NCBI GenBank assembly: GCA_002862095.1
Contig: PHSQ01000001.1
Coordinates: forward strand, 682,001-746,000
Reading direction: 5' to 3'
Origin: Methylocystis sp. KS32
Lineage (GTDB): Bacteria; Pseudomonadota; Alphaproteobacteria; Rhizobiales; Beijerinckiaceae
Length of the DNA: 64,000 bases
Shown here: in pieces, positions 34,627-43,427 of the stretch
Layout: the number at the start of each line of letters is the position of its first letter
Numbering within the stretch: position 1 is the first letter of the stretch
The notes under the pieces: generated by a model
The model's database searches: none
The model's input: only the letters and a program-made list of their open reading frames with translations
What the model was told of the DNA's origin: nothing
Made by a program: the position numbers and the translations under genes

Positions 34627-36897
34627 GTGACGCATTCGATCGACGCGCGCCAGTTTCTCGATCTATCCCGATATGGTCGGCTGGGAAGACTTATCATCGA
34701 CCTATGCAAATATGGCGCGGCAAGCGTTCTTGCGCTTGCGCTCGACGCGAGCACGCTGCTCGTTCTGAATAAGGGCTTCGGCGTCAATTATCTTGTCGCG
34801 GCGGCCATCGGATTCAGCGCCGGGCTCGCCCTGATCTATATCCTCAGCGTCCGTTATGTCTTCGCGGACAGTCGAATGCTTCATCCCTCGCGAGAGGCCA
34901 TGGGCTTTCTGGTCACCGGCCTGATCGGCTTGCTCCTCAACGAAGCCTTGATGGATGTTTTCGTCGAGTTCGTGGGCCTTTCGGTCGCCTTGGCGAAAGT
35001 TCCGACCGCCGGACTCGTGTTTTTGTTCAATTTCACCGCCCGCCGCGCCTTGCTTTTTTCGCACCGGCAGGCGCCGCGCGCGGACAGCGTCGTCGAGACA
35101 TCGCCGGAGCCAAAGTCCCTTCCGACCGCGCTGACGATTTTCCCGATATGGGCGAGCGTCGCGCTCGCGCTTCTTTGCGCTTTGGGGTTCACCTATTCGC
35201 ACGTGCTGGAAATCTGGAGAACCGGCGCCTTCTTCGACACCGACGACGCCATGCGTGCGGTGCAGGTTCGCGACCTTCTCTCAGGGCAATCATGGTTCGA
35301 CATGACCGCGTGGCGGCTCGATCCGCCAGAGGGCGTTTTCAGCCATTGGTCGCGCGTCGTCGACGCGCCGCTCGCGGCGCTAGAAGCTTTTTTTCGCCTG
35401 TTCCTTTCTCCCGATTACGCCGAGCGCGCCACACGCCTGATTTTTCCCCTCGCTCTGCTTGGGGTCCTGCTGCGCCTCTCGCCGTGGCTCGCGGGCATTC
35501 TCTCGCCTTCGACCTCTCCGCATCTCGCCGTGATGCTTGGTTTCCTGTCCGGCGAGGTCGTCACTCAATTCATTCCCGGCCGGATCGATCATCATGCCCC
35601 GCAGATCGTGTTGCTGATGACCTCTGTCGGTTGCTTTCTTAAGGGAATCGACGTGCGAAACGCACGCGCCATGGCCGTCTCCGGCGTCGCGATGAGCCTG
35701 TCGATCGCAATCAGCCTGGAAAATATTCCCTTCTTCGCCGTCATGCTGGGCGCTCTACCGCTGCTCTTCATTCATGATGGAGAAGCAATGCGAAGGCCGC
35801 TCGCGTGGTTCGCGGGTGGCGGATTAACGAGCTTCCCGATTTTATACGCGGCGACGGTCGCGCCGGGGCGTTATTTCGTCTCGGCCTGCGACGCTTACTC
35901 CTGGGTTTATCTTGCGGCTGTGCTGACCGGCCTCGTCGGGCTCGCCGCTCTGGCGGCGATTGCGCCAATGACGCGGACGCCCTTGTCGCGGGGTGTCGCG
36001 GCTTCGGCCGCCGGAGCCGCGGTCGTCGCGACGATGGCGGCGATCGCGCCAAAATGCTTCGGCGATCCGCTCGCGGACACGGACCCGCTGGTTCGCGAAT
36101 TGTGGCTTTCGCATGTGACCGAAGCCGCGCCGCTTCTTAAGTTCTGGGCCAAGAAGTCCAATGTCGTCATCGTCACCGCCCTTCCGGTCGTTTTCGCAAT
36201 TCTGGCGGCGCGGACCGAGGCTGCTTCCGCGAAGACGAGCTTGCTGCGTCGGCGCTGGCGAATCCTTGCGAGCGTCATTGTCGTCGGTTCGGCGGCGGGG
36301 CTCTGGCAGGTGCGCGTCTTCACATCGGTGATGCCCTTGGCGATGGTCGCCCTGGTTGGAAGCGTGGCGGCGATCGCTCGCTATTTCAGTCATTCCTTCA
36401 GCGCCATCACCCGCGCGCTTTTCGCCGCGGTGCTGTGTCTTGCGGTCTCTCCCGTCGGCCTTTCGTCCGCTTTACCCGCGCAAAACGGCGGCGCCGATAT
36501 ACTGGACCCGCAAAAGAGCGAAGCCGGTTGCCTCAAGCCATGGACCTTGGCGCCGCTCGACGCGCTGCCGCCGGCGCGCGTCGCGGCCTCGTTCGACATC
36601 GGCCCCTATCTGCTGGCTTACACCTCGCACAGCGCCTTCGCCGGGCCCTACCACAGGGACAATCGCGGCAATCGGGTCGTCGTCGACGCATTTCTCGCCC
36701 CGCCGGCCGAAGCCGAGCGCATTCTGCGCGACGCGGGCGCCGGCCTGGTGCTCTGGTGCGATCACGAACCGGCCGCCTTCGTGGAAAAGGCGCCAAACGG
36801 CCTCGCCGCCGCCCTTTCTCGCGGCGAAATTCCTTCCTGGCTCGTTCGGCTACCGCAAATGAGCGAGCACCTCCTTGTTTTCGCCCTACAGCCGTAA
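34627..36897 (+). CDS. Fusion of a GtrA-like membrane domain with a GT-C glycosyltransferase-like domain
   Basis: 756 residues, a polytopic inner-membrane protein. Residues about 20-140 form a GtrA domain with four membrane segments (YGAASVLALALDASTLLVLN...FNFTARRALLFSHR), the type that moves or protects polyprenyl-linked sugars. From about 170 there is a second multi-span unit with TGAFFDTDDAMRAVQVRDLL and RLDPPEGVFSHWSRVVDAP. The DTDD motif in the first periplasmic loop is typical of GT-C enzymes such as STT3/PglB and PMT. I recall the second unit usually as a separate gene. The GTG start at 34627 lies two bases after the FAD gene. The donor and acceptor are unknown. Confidence 0.7.
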   Translation: MTHSIDARQFLDLSRYGRLGRLIIDLCKYGAASVLALALDASTLLVLNKGFGVNYLVAAAIGFSAGLALIYILSVRYVFADSRMLHPSREAMGFLVTGLIGLLLNEALMDVFVEFVGLSVALAKVPTAGLVFLFNFTARRALLFSHRQAPRADSVVETSPEPKSLPTALTIFPIWASVALALLCALGFTYSHVLEIWRTGAFFDTDDAMRAVQVRDLLSGQSWFDMTAWRLDPPEGVFSHWSRVVDAPLAALEAFFRLFLSPDYAERATRLIFPLALLGVLLRLSPWLAGILSPSTSPHLAVMLGFLSGEVVTQFIPGRIDHHAPQIVLLMTSVGCFLKGIDVRNARAMAVSGVAMSLSIAISLENIPFFAVMLGALPLLFIHDGEAMRRPLAWFAGGGLTSFPILYAATVAPGRYFVSACDAYSWVYLAAVLTGLVGLAALAAIAPMTRTPLSRGVAASAAGAAVVATMAAIAPKCFGDPLADTDPLVRELWLSHVTEAAPLLKFWAKKSNVVIVTALPVVFAILAARTEAASAKTSLLRRRWRILASVIVVGSAAGLWQVRVFTSVMPLAMVALVGSVAAIARYFSHSFSAITRALFAAVLCLAVSPVGLSSALPAQNGGADILDPQKSEAGCLKPWTLAPLDALPPARVAASFDIGPYLLAYTSHSAFAGPYHRDNRGNRVVVDAFLAPPAEAERILRDAGAGLVLWCDHEPAAFVEKAPNGLAAALSRGEIPSWLVRLPQMSEHLLVFALQP

Positions 36898-36969
36898 GAT
36901 GTATACCGCGCGCGGCGTCTCTCCTTCTGGAAGGCGCGTGGCCGGACGAAACAAGGGACATTCTTCCAG

Positions 36970-37965
36970 ATGACGCTGATGGGTCGCCGTCACTTTCTGC
37001 TCGGCGCGGCGGGAGCCGCTTTCGCGGCGCCGCGGGCTCTGGGTCAACCGACCGCAGCCGAGCTCGAGGATGAACTGCAAATTCGCATCGAGAATAATTC
37101 GGTGCCCGAGCTTTGCGCCGAGAAAGACAATATCGAACTCGACTTTTACTCGGAGCGGCTGCGTCGGATGCAAATCCAGGCGGTCCATCCTTCCTACATC
37201 AGCATGATCGGCACGGATCGCTATGCGCCCGACTGGTCGAGCTGCGATCTTTCGCACGACCCGAAATTCGCCGCTCAAGCGCGGCGCCTCACCTTTTGGG
37301 AAACGCCCGAGTTCTGGCTCACGGGATATACTTTCCCGAGCTTCTGGCGCCCCAACAACGTGCCCGTGCGCGTCGGCGATCGGGTGGAGAACGGATTTCA
37401 TCTCGTGCAGCTATGGATGAGCTACCGCGAGCGCGCGGAGGAAATCATGGTGTTCTATCCACCCGACGGTTATTGGCGCGCCCGCCCTCTCCCCTTCGAG
37501 GACATGCGATGGACGGCTTATGGCTCCTCTTTCCTCGTCGGCCCGATCGAGACGCAAGATCGCCCAATCGTCGACTTCGAGGAGATCGCGTTCGAGCCGC
37601 AGACCCGCAGCTTTGTTCTGAAGTTCAAGCGGGGGGGCGGCTCGGCCCGTCTCCGGCTCGACAAGATCGACCAGGAACGCATCGTGCTTGACGTCACCTA
37701 CAGCGACGCCGTGCCCGACGATCTTCCCTTTGCTTCGCTTCGCTCCATGTATGCGATGCAGACCATGAGCGACGCGGCGCGCGTCGCTTGGCGCACGAAG
37801 CGCGGCGCCAATTGGCAGGAGGCCGAGGTCATCGGTTTTCCAGGCGCAAGCGCGACCGAAATCTGGGTCGGACGGCATTTGCCTTCGCGCCACAATCTCT
37901 CAGCGCCGGATATGGTGTTTGGGAAGTTTCAGGCCGCGCCGGCGTTCTCCGCGCACGTCAAGTGA
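36970..37965 (+). CDS. Exported protein with twin-arginine-like signal, unknown function
   Basis: 331 residues. MTLMGRRHFLLGAAGAAFAAPRALG is a TAT-like signal (GRRHFLLG). The mature part is beta-rich and aromatic-rich, with RIENNSVPELCAEKDNIELD, ERAEEIMVFYPPDGYWRARP and ARLRLDKIDQERIVLDV. No enzyme motif is seen. Its stop codon overlaps the ATG of the next gene (TGATG), and the FAD/GtrA genes stand upstream in the same direction, so an envelope-related operon of four genes is probable. Confidence 0.6.
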   Translation: MTLMGRRHFLLGAAGAAFAAPRALGQPTAAELEDELQIRIENNSVPELCAEKDNIELDFYSERLRRMQIQAVHPSYISMIGTDRYAPDWSSCDLSHDPKFAAQARRLTFWETPEFWLTGYTFPSFWRPNNVPVRVGDRVENGFHLVQLWMSYRERAEEIMVFYPPDGYWRARPLPFEDMRWTAYGSSFLVGPIETQDRPIVDFEEIAFEPQTRSFVLKFKRGGGSARLRLDKIDQERIVLDVTYSDAVPDDLPFASLRSMYAMQTMSDAARVAWRTKRGANWQEAEVIGFPGASATEIWVGRHLPSRHNLSAPDMVFGKFQAAPAFSAHVK

Positions 37966-38891
37966 TGGCGGCGCCCTCGTCGCGCATCGCCTCTATCGAC
38001 GTCGCGCGGGGCGCGGCGGTCGTGGCGATGGTCGTCTTTCACCTGATCTGGGATTTGGGGAATTTCCACTATATCGACCCCGAAATTCCCTATACGCCGA
38101 CCGTCAAGCTGTTCGGCCACGCGATCGCGACGACGTTTCTTTTCATCGCCGGAGTTTCCCTCGTGCTGGCGCACGAGCGGAGGAATGGATGGCGACCATT
38201 CTGGCGCAGGTTTTTCATCATCGCCGGCGCGGCCGCGCTGGTTTCGCTCGGCGCTTGGCTCGCGTTTCCGCAAGCTTTCGTCTTCTTCGGAATATTGCAT
38301 TGCATCGCGGTCGCGAGCCTGCTGGCCGCGCCCTTGCTGCTTCTTTCCTGGCCCGCCGCCGCAGCGGCAGCCCTCGCCTTCGGCCTCGCTCCGCTGTTCT
38401 ATAGCGATCCGCTCTTCAACAGCCGCTGGTTCGCATGGATTGGATTTCCAACCGTCGCGCCTCTCACTAACGATTACCGGCCGCTCGCGCCCTGGTCCGC
38501 GGCTCTTTTCGCTGGCGTCGCAATGGCGAAGCTATGGAAAGCGTGGGCACTGCCGGCGATCGCGGCCGGGGTCCGCGAAGGCCCCGCGACCTGGCTTGGC
38601 CGTCACAGCCTCGCGATCTATCTCTTGCATCAGCCGGCGCTGTTTCTTGTCTTCGGCCTTCTTGCGACTCTCGGCGTCGCGCCTTCCGCGGGTCATTCAG
38701 GCGATTTCGTCGAGATCTGCGTCGCGCGGTGCGAGAAAAGCGGCGGCGAGACGGCGATGTGTCGGGATATCTGCTCCTGCACGGCCAAAAAGGCCGCGCG
38801 CGGCGACGCTCTCGCCTCGGTCGCGGACGAGATCGCGCGAATTGAGATTCTCAACGCATTCGCCAGAGCTTGCATGAGCGAGCGGCGCTGA
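37965..38891 (+). CDS. DUF1624-family membrane protein, acyltransferase-like
   Basis: 308 residues with about eight membrane segments. RIASIDVARGAAVVAMVVFHLIWDLGNFHYI is the start of the DUF1624/heparan-alpha-glucosaminide acetyltransferase-like fold. LGRHSLAIYLLHQPALFLVFGLL is the typical last segment. A cytoplasmic tail has six cysteines (CVARCEKSGGETAMCRDICSC), not usual in the family and possibly a metal site. The ATG at 37965 overlaps the previous stop codon. It probably acetylates or otherwise modifies an envelope sugar, but the substrate is unknown. Confidence 0.78.
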   Translation: MAAPSSRIASIDVARGAAVVAMVVFHLIWDLGNFHYIDPEIPYTPTVKLFGHAIATTFLFIAGVSLVLAHERRNGWRPFWRRFFIIAGAAALVSLGAWLAFPQAFVFFGILHCIAVASLLAAPLLLLSWPAAAAAALAFGLAPLFYSDPLFNSRWFAWIGFPTVAPLTNDYRPLAPWSAALFAGVAMAKLWKAWALPAIAAGVREGPATWLGRHSLAIYLLHQPALFLVFGLLATLGVAPSAGHSGDFVEICVARCEKSGGETAMCRDICSCTAKKAARGDALASVADEIARIEILNAFARACMSERR

Positions 38892-38927
38892 GCTACCCCG
38901 CCATTCCCCGATGAGACCGCAAAGAGC

Positions 38928-39632
38928 ATGAAAATGAAAGATCCTGCATTTGTTTTCCCTCCGCCGCCGGTCCCGAGCGTCGCCGTGGAAGGCGAAAATT
39001 TTCGCGTCGCCGTGCGGCGAATTTTTTGCGTTGGTTTGAATTACGCGGCCCATGCGCGCGAGATGGGCAAAAACCCTGGCGCTGAACCGCCCTTTTTCTT
39101 CACCAAACCGGCCGACGCGGTTGTCGCGAGCGGCTCGGTGATCCCCTATGCCTCGATGACGGCCAATCTCCATCATGAGATCGAGCTGGTGGCGGCGCTT
39201 GGCTCGGGAGGCGCCGATATTCCGGCGCAAGAAGCGCTCGGCCATATCTATGGCTATGCGGCGGGGATCGACCTCACTCGGCGCGATTTGCAAAAACGGG
39301 CGCGCGACGAAGGCAAGCCTTGGGATTTCGCGAAAGGTTTCGACCAGTCGGCGCCCATAAGCGCGCTGCGGCCGGTCTCGCGAATCGGTCATCCCGGAAA
39401 GGGCCGCATCGCGCTTTCGGTCAATGGCGCCGAGCGCCAGATCGGCGATCTATCCGACATGATTCTCGGGGTGGCGCAGGTGATCGCCGAGATTTCGAGA
39501 TTTGTGAGGCTCGCGCCGGGGGATCTGATCTTCACCGGCACGCCAGCGGGCGTCGGGCCGGTGAAACCTGGGGATTATATCGAAGGCGAGATTGCGGGCG
39601 TCGGCTCGGTGTCGCTTGGGATCGCCGCCTGA
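38928..39632 (+). CDS. Fumarylacetoacetate hydrolase family protein
   Basis: 234 residues. Conserved metal and substrate residues of the FAH fold are present: [51 protein letters not shown] and [20 protein letters not shown]. The length and sequence fit the fumarylpyruvate hydrolase/acylpyruvase branch (FAHD1-like, YcgM-like). It would cleave a C-C bond in a 2-oxo acid with Mg2+. Its 3' part is overlapped on the other strand by the read-through end of the serine recombinase gene. Confidence 0.9.
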   Translation: MKMKDPAFVFPPPPVPSVAVEGENFRVAVRRIFCVGLNYAAHAREMGKNPGAEPPFFFTKPADAVVASGSVIPYASMTANLHHEIELVAALGSGGADIPAQEALGHIYGYAAGIDLTRRDLQKRARDEGKPWDFAKGFDQSAPISALRPVSRIGHPGKGRIALSVNGAERQIGDLSDMILGVAQVIAEISRFVRLAPGDLIFTGTPAGVGPVKPGDYIEGEIAGVGSVSLGIAA

Positions 39633-41432
39633 GAGCGGCGGAATCGGCGATATATCGGTTTTGCGCGCGATATCGTTTGCAACTTGCCGCCGCCTGAATA
39701 TATTGCCGTCGGATTCGACCGGCGCGCCGGGAGAGGATTTCGTGGAGGGGTGGCCGAGTGGTTGAAGGCGCACGCCTGGAAAGTGTGTATACGGGAAACC
39801 GTATCGCGGGTTCGAATCCCGCCTCCTCCGCCATTTCAGTCCCTGAGTGGGCACTGAATTTACGCCATTTTTTCCGGTCAGCACCTGTAGCAGCCGGGAC
39901 TTCGATCCCATGATGCGGACCTCGCCATCTGCGACCTCAACGCGCTGGGCGAGCGCGCGAATATGGTCCCGGCGATAGCCGCCACCTTCAAGGCGGATAT
40001 GCCGCCGCGCGGTTTCGGCGAAGTTGCGCACCATCTGCGGGGTAACGGCCTTGCTGCCGGAGTTCTCAAGCATGGCCTGGGCGCGCTCGGCACCAGCCTT
40101 CGCCTGATCGCGGATGGCCTTGAGGCCGTCGATACGGTCCTTGAGCGCCGGGTCGTCGAGTTCGGCGACGCCTGCCTCGATGGCGTCGTAGAGGCGCTTG
40201 AGGCGGGCTTCGGATTCCGCCGCACGCCTGTTCAGTTCGCCAATGTGCTCATGCTGGCGCTCGGATCTCTCCTGCCGCCGGTCGAGCACGGTGGCGAGGA
40301 TCGTTTCCAGCCTTTCGGGCTGGAGGAGACGGTCTTCGAGATGGCTGGCGACAAGATCGTCGAGCTTGTCCATCGGCACCGCCATACCTTCGCAGGCTGT
40401 CGGCCCCTGCCGGGCTTTCATCGAACAGGCGTAATAACGATAGCGCCCGCCCTTGCCGGTGCGGATGGTCATGGCGCCGCCGCACTTGGCGCAGTGGATC
40501 AGGCCGGTGAGCATTGTCGGCCCGCTGATCACGGCGGATGGCGTCACCGTGGGATGTCGGGCCTTGAGCAGCGCCTGCACCGCGTCGAAAGTCTCGCGGT
40601 CGATGAGCGGCGGGACGGGCACGACCACGATCTCGCTGACAGGTTTCAGTTCTTTGGACTTGGTCCGCTTGTTGAACTCATGCTCGCCCATATAGGTGCG
40701 TCGGGTCAGGATGCGGTGGACTTGGCCGATACCCCACCGGCCGCCGTCGCGCGTGAAGATACGGTTGCGGTTCAGGTGGCTGACGATGTTCTTGACGCCC
40801 ATCTGGCCCTTGGCGCCGTCGCCATGGAGTGCGAGCCGGTAGATCAGGCGCACCGTTTCGGCGTGGAGCGGGTCTATCTCCAGCTTCTTCTTGACCTTCG
40901 CGCCGCGTTGCTCAGCCGCGACGACATGGTAGCCGATGGGCGGCAGCGATCCGTTCCAAAAACCCTGCCGGGCGTTCTCCTTCAAGGCCCGCATGACGTG
41001 CTTGGCGTTCTCTTTGGATTGATACTCGTCGAACAGCGCCATGATCTGCCGCATCATGACGTGCATGGGATCGTCGCCCATCTCCTGGGTGATGGAGACC
41101 AGACGGACGCCGTTCTTCGCCAGCCGGCGGACGTAGAACTCCAGCTCGAAGTGATCGCGGAAGAAGCGGCTGAACGAATGGACGATCACCACGTCGAACG
41201 GCGCGGGTTTGCTGGTTCCCGCCTCGATCATGCGCTGGAACTCGGGACGGCGGTCGTTGGTCGCCGAGGCCCCCGGCTCCACATAGGTTTCGACCAGCTC
41301 GTAACCGCGTGAGGCGCAATAGGCTTCGCCCTGGCGCTTCTGGTCGGGGATGGAGACATCGTGCTCGGCCTGCCGCGCCGTCGAAACCCGCAGATAAAGG
41401 GCGGCGCGCAGGGGGTTTGTGGAAGCGGTCAT
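39450..41432 (-). CDS. Large serine recombinase reading through the tRNA-Ser gene
   Basis: 660 residues. The catalytic domain has Ser17 in [21 protein letters not shown] and [17 protein letters not shown] Recombinase domain (about 160-290) and a zinc ribbon (CAKCGG...[14 protein letters not shown]) follow, and then a coiled coil ([17 protein letters not shown]). From about residue 533 the frame is antisense to tRNA-Ser ([20 protein letters not shown]) and then to the FAH gene, so the last ~127 residues arose by integration. It is the probable integrase of the island. The start overlaps the vapC stop by four bases (ATGA). Confidence 0.88.
   Translation of the reverse strand: MTASTNPLRAALYLRVSTARQAEHDVSIPDQKRQGEAYCASRGYELVETYVEPGASATNDRRPEFQRMIEAGTSKPAPFDVVIVHSFSRFFRDHFELEFYVRRLAKNGVRLVSITQEMGDDPMHVMMRQIMALFDEYQSKENAKHVMRALKENARQGFWNGSLPPIGYHVVAAEQRGAKVKKKLEIDPLHAETVRLIYRLALHGDGAKGQMGVKNIVSHLNRNRIFTRDGGRWGIGQVHRILTRRTYMGEHEFNKRTKSKELKPVSEIVVVPVPPLIDRETFDAVQALLKARHPTVTPSAVISGPTMLTGLIHCAKCGGAMTIRTGKGGRYRYYACSMKARQGPTACEGMAVPMDKLDDLVASHLEDRLLQPERLETILATVLDRRQERSERQHEHIGELNRRAAESEARLKRLYDAIEAGVAELDDPALKDRIDGLKAIRDQAKAGAERAQAMLENSGSKAVTPQMVRNFAETARRHIRLEGGGYRRDHIRALAQRVEVADGEVRIMGSKSRLLQVLTGKNGVNSVPTQGLKWRRRRDSNPRYGFPYTHFPGVRLQPLGHPSTKSSPGAPVESDGNIFRRRQVANDIARKTDISPIPPLSGGDPKRHRADARNLAFDIIPRFHRPDARWRAGEDQIPRREPHKSRNLGDHLRHPENHVG
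39744..39833 (+). tRNA. tRNA-Ser (anticodon GGA), integration site of the accessory island
   Basis: 90 nt including an encoded CCA. The acceptor stem GGAGGGG (39744-39750) pairs with CTCCTCC, with G as discriminator. The anticodon arm is CACGC CTGGAAA GTGTG with GGA in the loop. A long variable arm TATACGGGAAACCGTATC follows, then the T arm GGGTTCGAATCCC. The long arm confirms serine. TTGCAA (39677-39682) and TATATT (39699-39704) upstream are possible promoter elements. The island genes start immediately after it. Confidence 0.95.
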
Positions 41433-41890
41433 GTAGGGCCTCCATATGCGGCAGCCTCGTCAGGCGACAACACGGCGATCCCGAACGGCAGGAAATGCTT
41501 CGTGTTGAGGGTGACGATGACGAGTTCATGCGCTGCGGCGGTCCCGGCAATCACGGCGTCAGCCATGCCGGGGTCGTGACCGGCCGCAAGCGCCTTCGCT
41601 TCCAGCCGCCCGCCGATTGCGGCGGCCTGCGCATCGAAGCCAATGATCTTGTCGTCGTATGTGGAAACAAGGCCACTGAGCCATGCTTTCAGGCTCGCGC
41701 CCTTCGCCGTTGCCCCCTTGTAGTCGAGGAGCGCGATTCCCTTCTCGATCTCATGGATGGAGACGACCGACAGAAATAGCCGCCCATCGGCGTCCTTGCG
41801 GTCCAGCCAAGTGAGGAAGTCAGCGGATGCTTCCGACTTCGACGGCGCCAGCATGGAGACGACGTTGGTATCGAGAAGGAAGCCGCTCAA
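41429..41890 (-). CDS. vapC: VapC-type PIN-domain toxin
   Basis: Predicted Mg2+-dependent ribonuclease, 153 residues. The PIN acidic residues are visible: FLLDTNVVSML, SVVSIHEIEKGIALL, MADAVIAGTAAAHELVIVTLNTKHF. It overlaps the antitoxin gene upstream by four bases and the recombinase gene downstream by four. The toxin targets in this family are tRNA or rRNA; the target here is unknown. Confidence 0.9.
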   Translation of the reverse strand: MSGFLLDTNVVSMLAPSKSEASADFLTWLDRKDADGRLFLSVVSIHEIEKGIALLDYKGATAKGASLKAWLSGLVSTYDDKIIGFDAQAAAIGGRLEAKALAAGHDPGMADAVIAGTAAAHELVIVTLNTKHFLPFGIAVLSPDEAAAYGGPT

Positions 41891-42135
41891 AGCTCGACAT
41901 CCCGCGATGGTTTGCGGTTGCGCGGGAACTCTCCGCCTGGGAACGTCCTGAGATAGCTGACAAGGCCCGCCCGTTTGCGCGTCAGCGCCTTGCGCGCGAT
42001 CTCCGCCGCCTCGACCGAGACCAGGGCCGCAACTGGCTTGCCATGACGGGTGATGGTCACGATCTCTCCTTTGACGGCTTCATCAACGAGGCTGGAAAAT
42101 CCAGCCTTGGCGTCTCTGAGGTTGATGGTCACCAT
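41887..42135 (-). CDS. vapB: Phd/YefM-type antitoxin of the PIN toxin
   Basis: 82 residues. MVTINLRDAKAGFSSLVDEAVKGEIVTITRHGKPVAALVS is the Phd/YefM dimerisation and DNA-binding fold; the basic C-terminal tail (RKRAGLVSYLRTFPGGEFPRNRK) would wrap the toxin. It starts the operon vapB-vapC-recombinase. A palindrome at 42149-42170 directly upstream fits autorepression. Confidence 0.88.
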   Translation of the reverse strand: MVTINLRDAKAGFSSLVDEAVKGEIVTITRHGKPVAALVSVEAAEIARKALTRKRAGLVSYLRTFPGGEFPRNRKPSRDVEL

Positions 42136-42148
42136 GTCGAGTCTCCAT

Positions 42149-42170
42149 ATGTAGCCATATGTGACTACAT
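42149..42170. promoter_or_regulatory. Candidate vapB operator
   Basis: ATGTAGCCATA TGTGACTACAT: a 22-base imperfect palindrome (9 of 11 pairs) 14 bases upstream of the antitoxin start, with CATATG at its centre. This is the usual autoregulatory site of Phd-type antitoxins. Confidence 0.55.
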
Positions 42171-42219
42171 TTAATCCATTGAAGGATGTATTTCAACGCA
42201 GATTTCGACGCTTGGAGCA

Positions 42220-42444
42220 TCAACCGCGGGGGCCGAACAACTCATCGAAGAGATCGCCGAACCACGCCTCCAACACGTCCACCTCGGCCTCTGTGACCGG
42301 GATATGCTCCGGCCAGTCGTCGGTGACGCTCCAGGTCGAGAGGTCATGCTTCGGCGGCCGGCCGGCAAACGGCCAAGGCTTACCGAGCAACGCTTCAAGT
42401 TGCTCGGATGCGGTCGGGGAGCGTTCTTTGCGAAGTCTGGCCAT
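42220..42444 (-). CDS. Short acidic hypothetical protein
   Basis: About 74 residues from the ATG at 42444; an ATG seven codons upstream is also possible. The sequence SEQLEALLGKPWPFAGRPPKH and HIPVTEAEVDVLEAWFGDLFDELF is tryptophan-rich and acidic. No family is recognised. It is located between two toxin-antitoxin modules and has no clear ribosome binding site. Confidence 0.45.
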   Translation of the reverse strand: MARLRKERSPTASEQLEALLGKPWPFAGRPPKHDLSTWSVTDDWPEHIPVTEAEVDVLEAWFGDLFDELFGPRG

Positions 42445-42577
42445 TGCGCCAGAATCGCCGAACATGAAGACCGAAAGAATAGCCTTTTTCCACGCTGGAA
42501 GCCTCCGCGCGCCGGGTCGCAAAAAGACTTGCGCGCGGCGGCGTGGAGCGGAAACGGCGTAGAGGCGGCTGCGGTCG

Positions 42578-43084
42578 TCATGGCGATAACAATCTCAGCG
42601 CCGTCGCCACCGGCAGATAGAGGGTGCGCGGCCGTCGCATCAAGGGCGCAAAGCCGAAAGCCGCATAGAAGGCGGCCGCCTGGTCGTCGATGGCGTCGGC
42701 GAAGATGGCGTGGGCGCCGATCGGCGCTGTGGCGACGGTCTTGATGGCGTCAAACAGCAAGGCTTCGCCAAGCCCCTGTCCGGCATAATCGCTATGGCGG
42801 CCAAGCCAGCCGATCAGCACCGCCGGGACGGTCGGGTAGCGCGGCAGTTTCTTCGCCAGCGGCTCGGGAACCTCGGTCAACGGCACGTTGCTGGACGACA
42901 GCGTGTAGAAGCCCGCCACCCGATCCGTCGCGATCTCCCTGGCGACGAAACATGTGGCGTATTTACGCTTCACGTCCTGCGATACGGTCTCGCGGAAATA
43001 GCTGTCGATCTGGTTGTTGCCGCAGGTGAAGTCATCCCGCTTGTGCGCCATCGCCAGCTTCTCAATGGCGAAGCGGGCGCTCAC
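42578..43084 (-). CDS. GNAT-family acetyltransferase toxin (TacT-like)
   Basis: 168 residues. DDFTCGNNQIDSYFRETVSQD is the N-terminal signature of the tRNA-acetylating toxins TacT/AtaT, and the acetyl-CoA loop is GWLGRHSDYAGQGLGEALLFDAI. FADAIDDQAAAFYAAFGFAPL completes the GNAT fold. It acetylates aminoacyl-tRNA and blocks translation in known members. It overlaps the DUF1778 antitoxin by four bases. Confidence 0.88.
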   Translation of the reverse strand: MSARFAIEKLAMAHKRDDFTCGNNQIDSYFRETVSQDVKRKYATCFVAREIATDRVAGFYTLSSSNVPLTEVPEPLAKKLPRYPTVPAVLIGWLGRHSDYAGQGLGEALLFDAIKTVATAPIGAHAIFADAIDDQAAAFYAAFGFAPLMRRPRTLYLPVATALRLLSP

Positions 43085-43371
43085 CGGCGCTCGATCAGCT
43101 CGGCATGGCGCTTCGCCGCGCGGGCCAGCCGCGCGTTCGGCTGGGGCGGATTGATCAGCGCTTCGGCGAAGCGGATTTGGTCCTCGCGCGCCAGGCGCAT
43201 GATGTCGGCGTCCTCGACAACCCGGCGGGCGTCCTCGCCGGCCGTGGCGATGAGATAGCCGGTCAGGGTCATGCCGCGCAGACGGGCGGCGCGCTGCATC
43301 TGGTCGTAGACATGGACCGGGACGCGCGCTTCCAATCGGGCGGTCTCGGCTTCGACTTGGGGCTTGGGCAT
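43081..43371 (-). CDS. DUF1778/RHH antitoxin of the GNAT toxin
   Basis: 96 residues from the ATG at 43371, which has a very good AAGGAGG site five bases upstream. The ribbon-helix-helix is ARLEARVPVHVYDQMQRAARLRGMTLTGYLI, and the C-terminal segment binds the toxin (LAREDQIRFAEALINPPQPN). This order, antitoxin then GNAT toxin with a four-base overlap, is the TacAT arrangement. Confidence 0.85.
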   Translation of the reverse strand: MPKPQVEAETARLEARVPVHVYDQMQRAARLRGMTLTGYLIATAGEDARRVVEDADIMRLAREDQIRFAEALINPPQPNARLARAAKRHAELIERR

Positions 43372-43395
43372 GGGGGCCTCCTTCGGCTCCATCAT

Positions 43396-43414
43396 ATACG
43401 GCATATTGCCGTAT
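43396..43414. promoter_or_regulatory. Candidate operator of the GNAT toxin-antitoxin pair
   Basis: ATACGGCA TAT TGCCGTAT: a perfect 8-bp inverted repeat with three central bases, 25 bases upstream of the antitoxin start. It probably covers the promoter and binds the RHH antitoxin. Confidence 0.65.
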
Positions 43415-43427
43415 TAATCAAGGTGCT

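Noticed and set aside
41429..42135. phd/doc identity for the first toxin-antitoxin pair
   Set aside because: The antitoxin is Phd/YefM-like, but the toxin has the PIN acidic residues and no Fic/Doc motif, so VapC is the right call.
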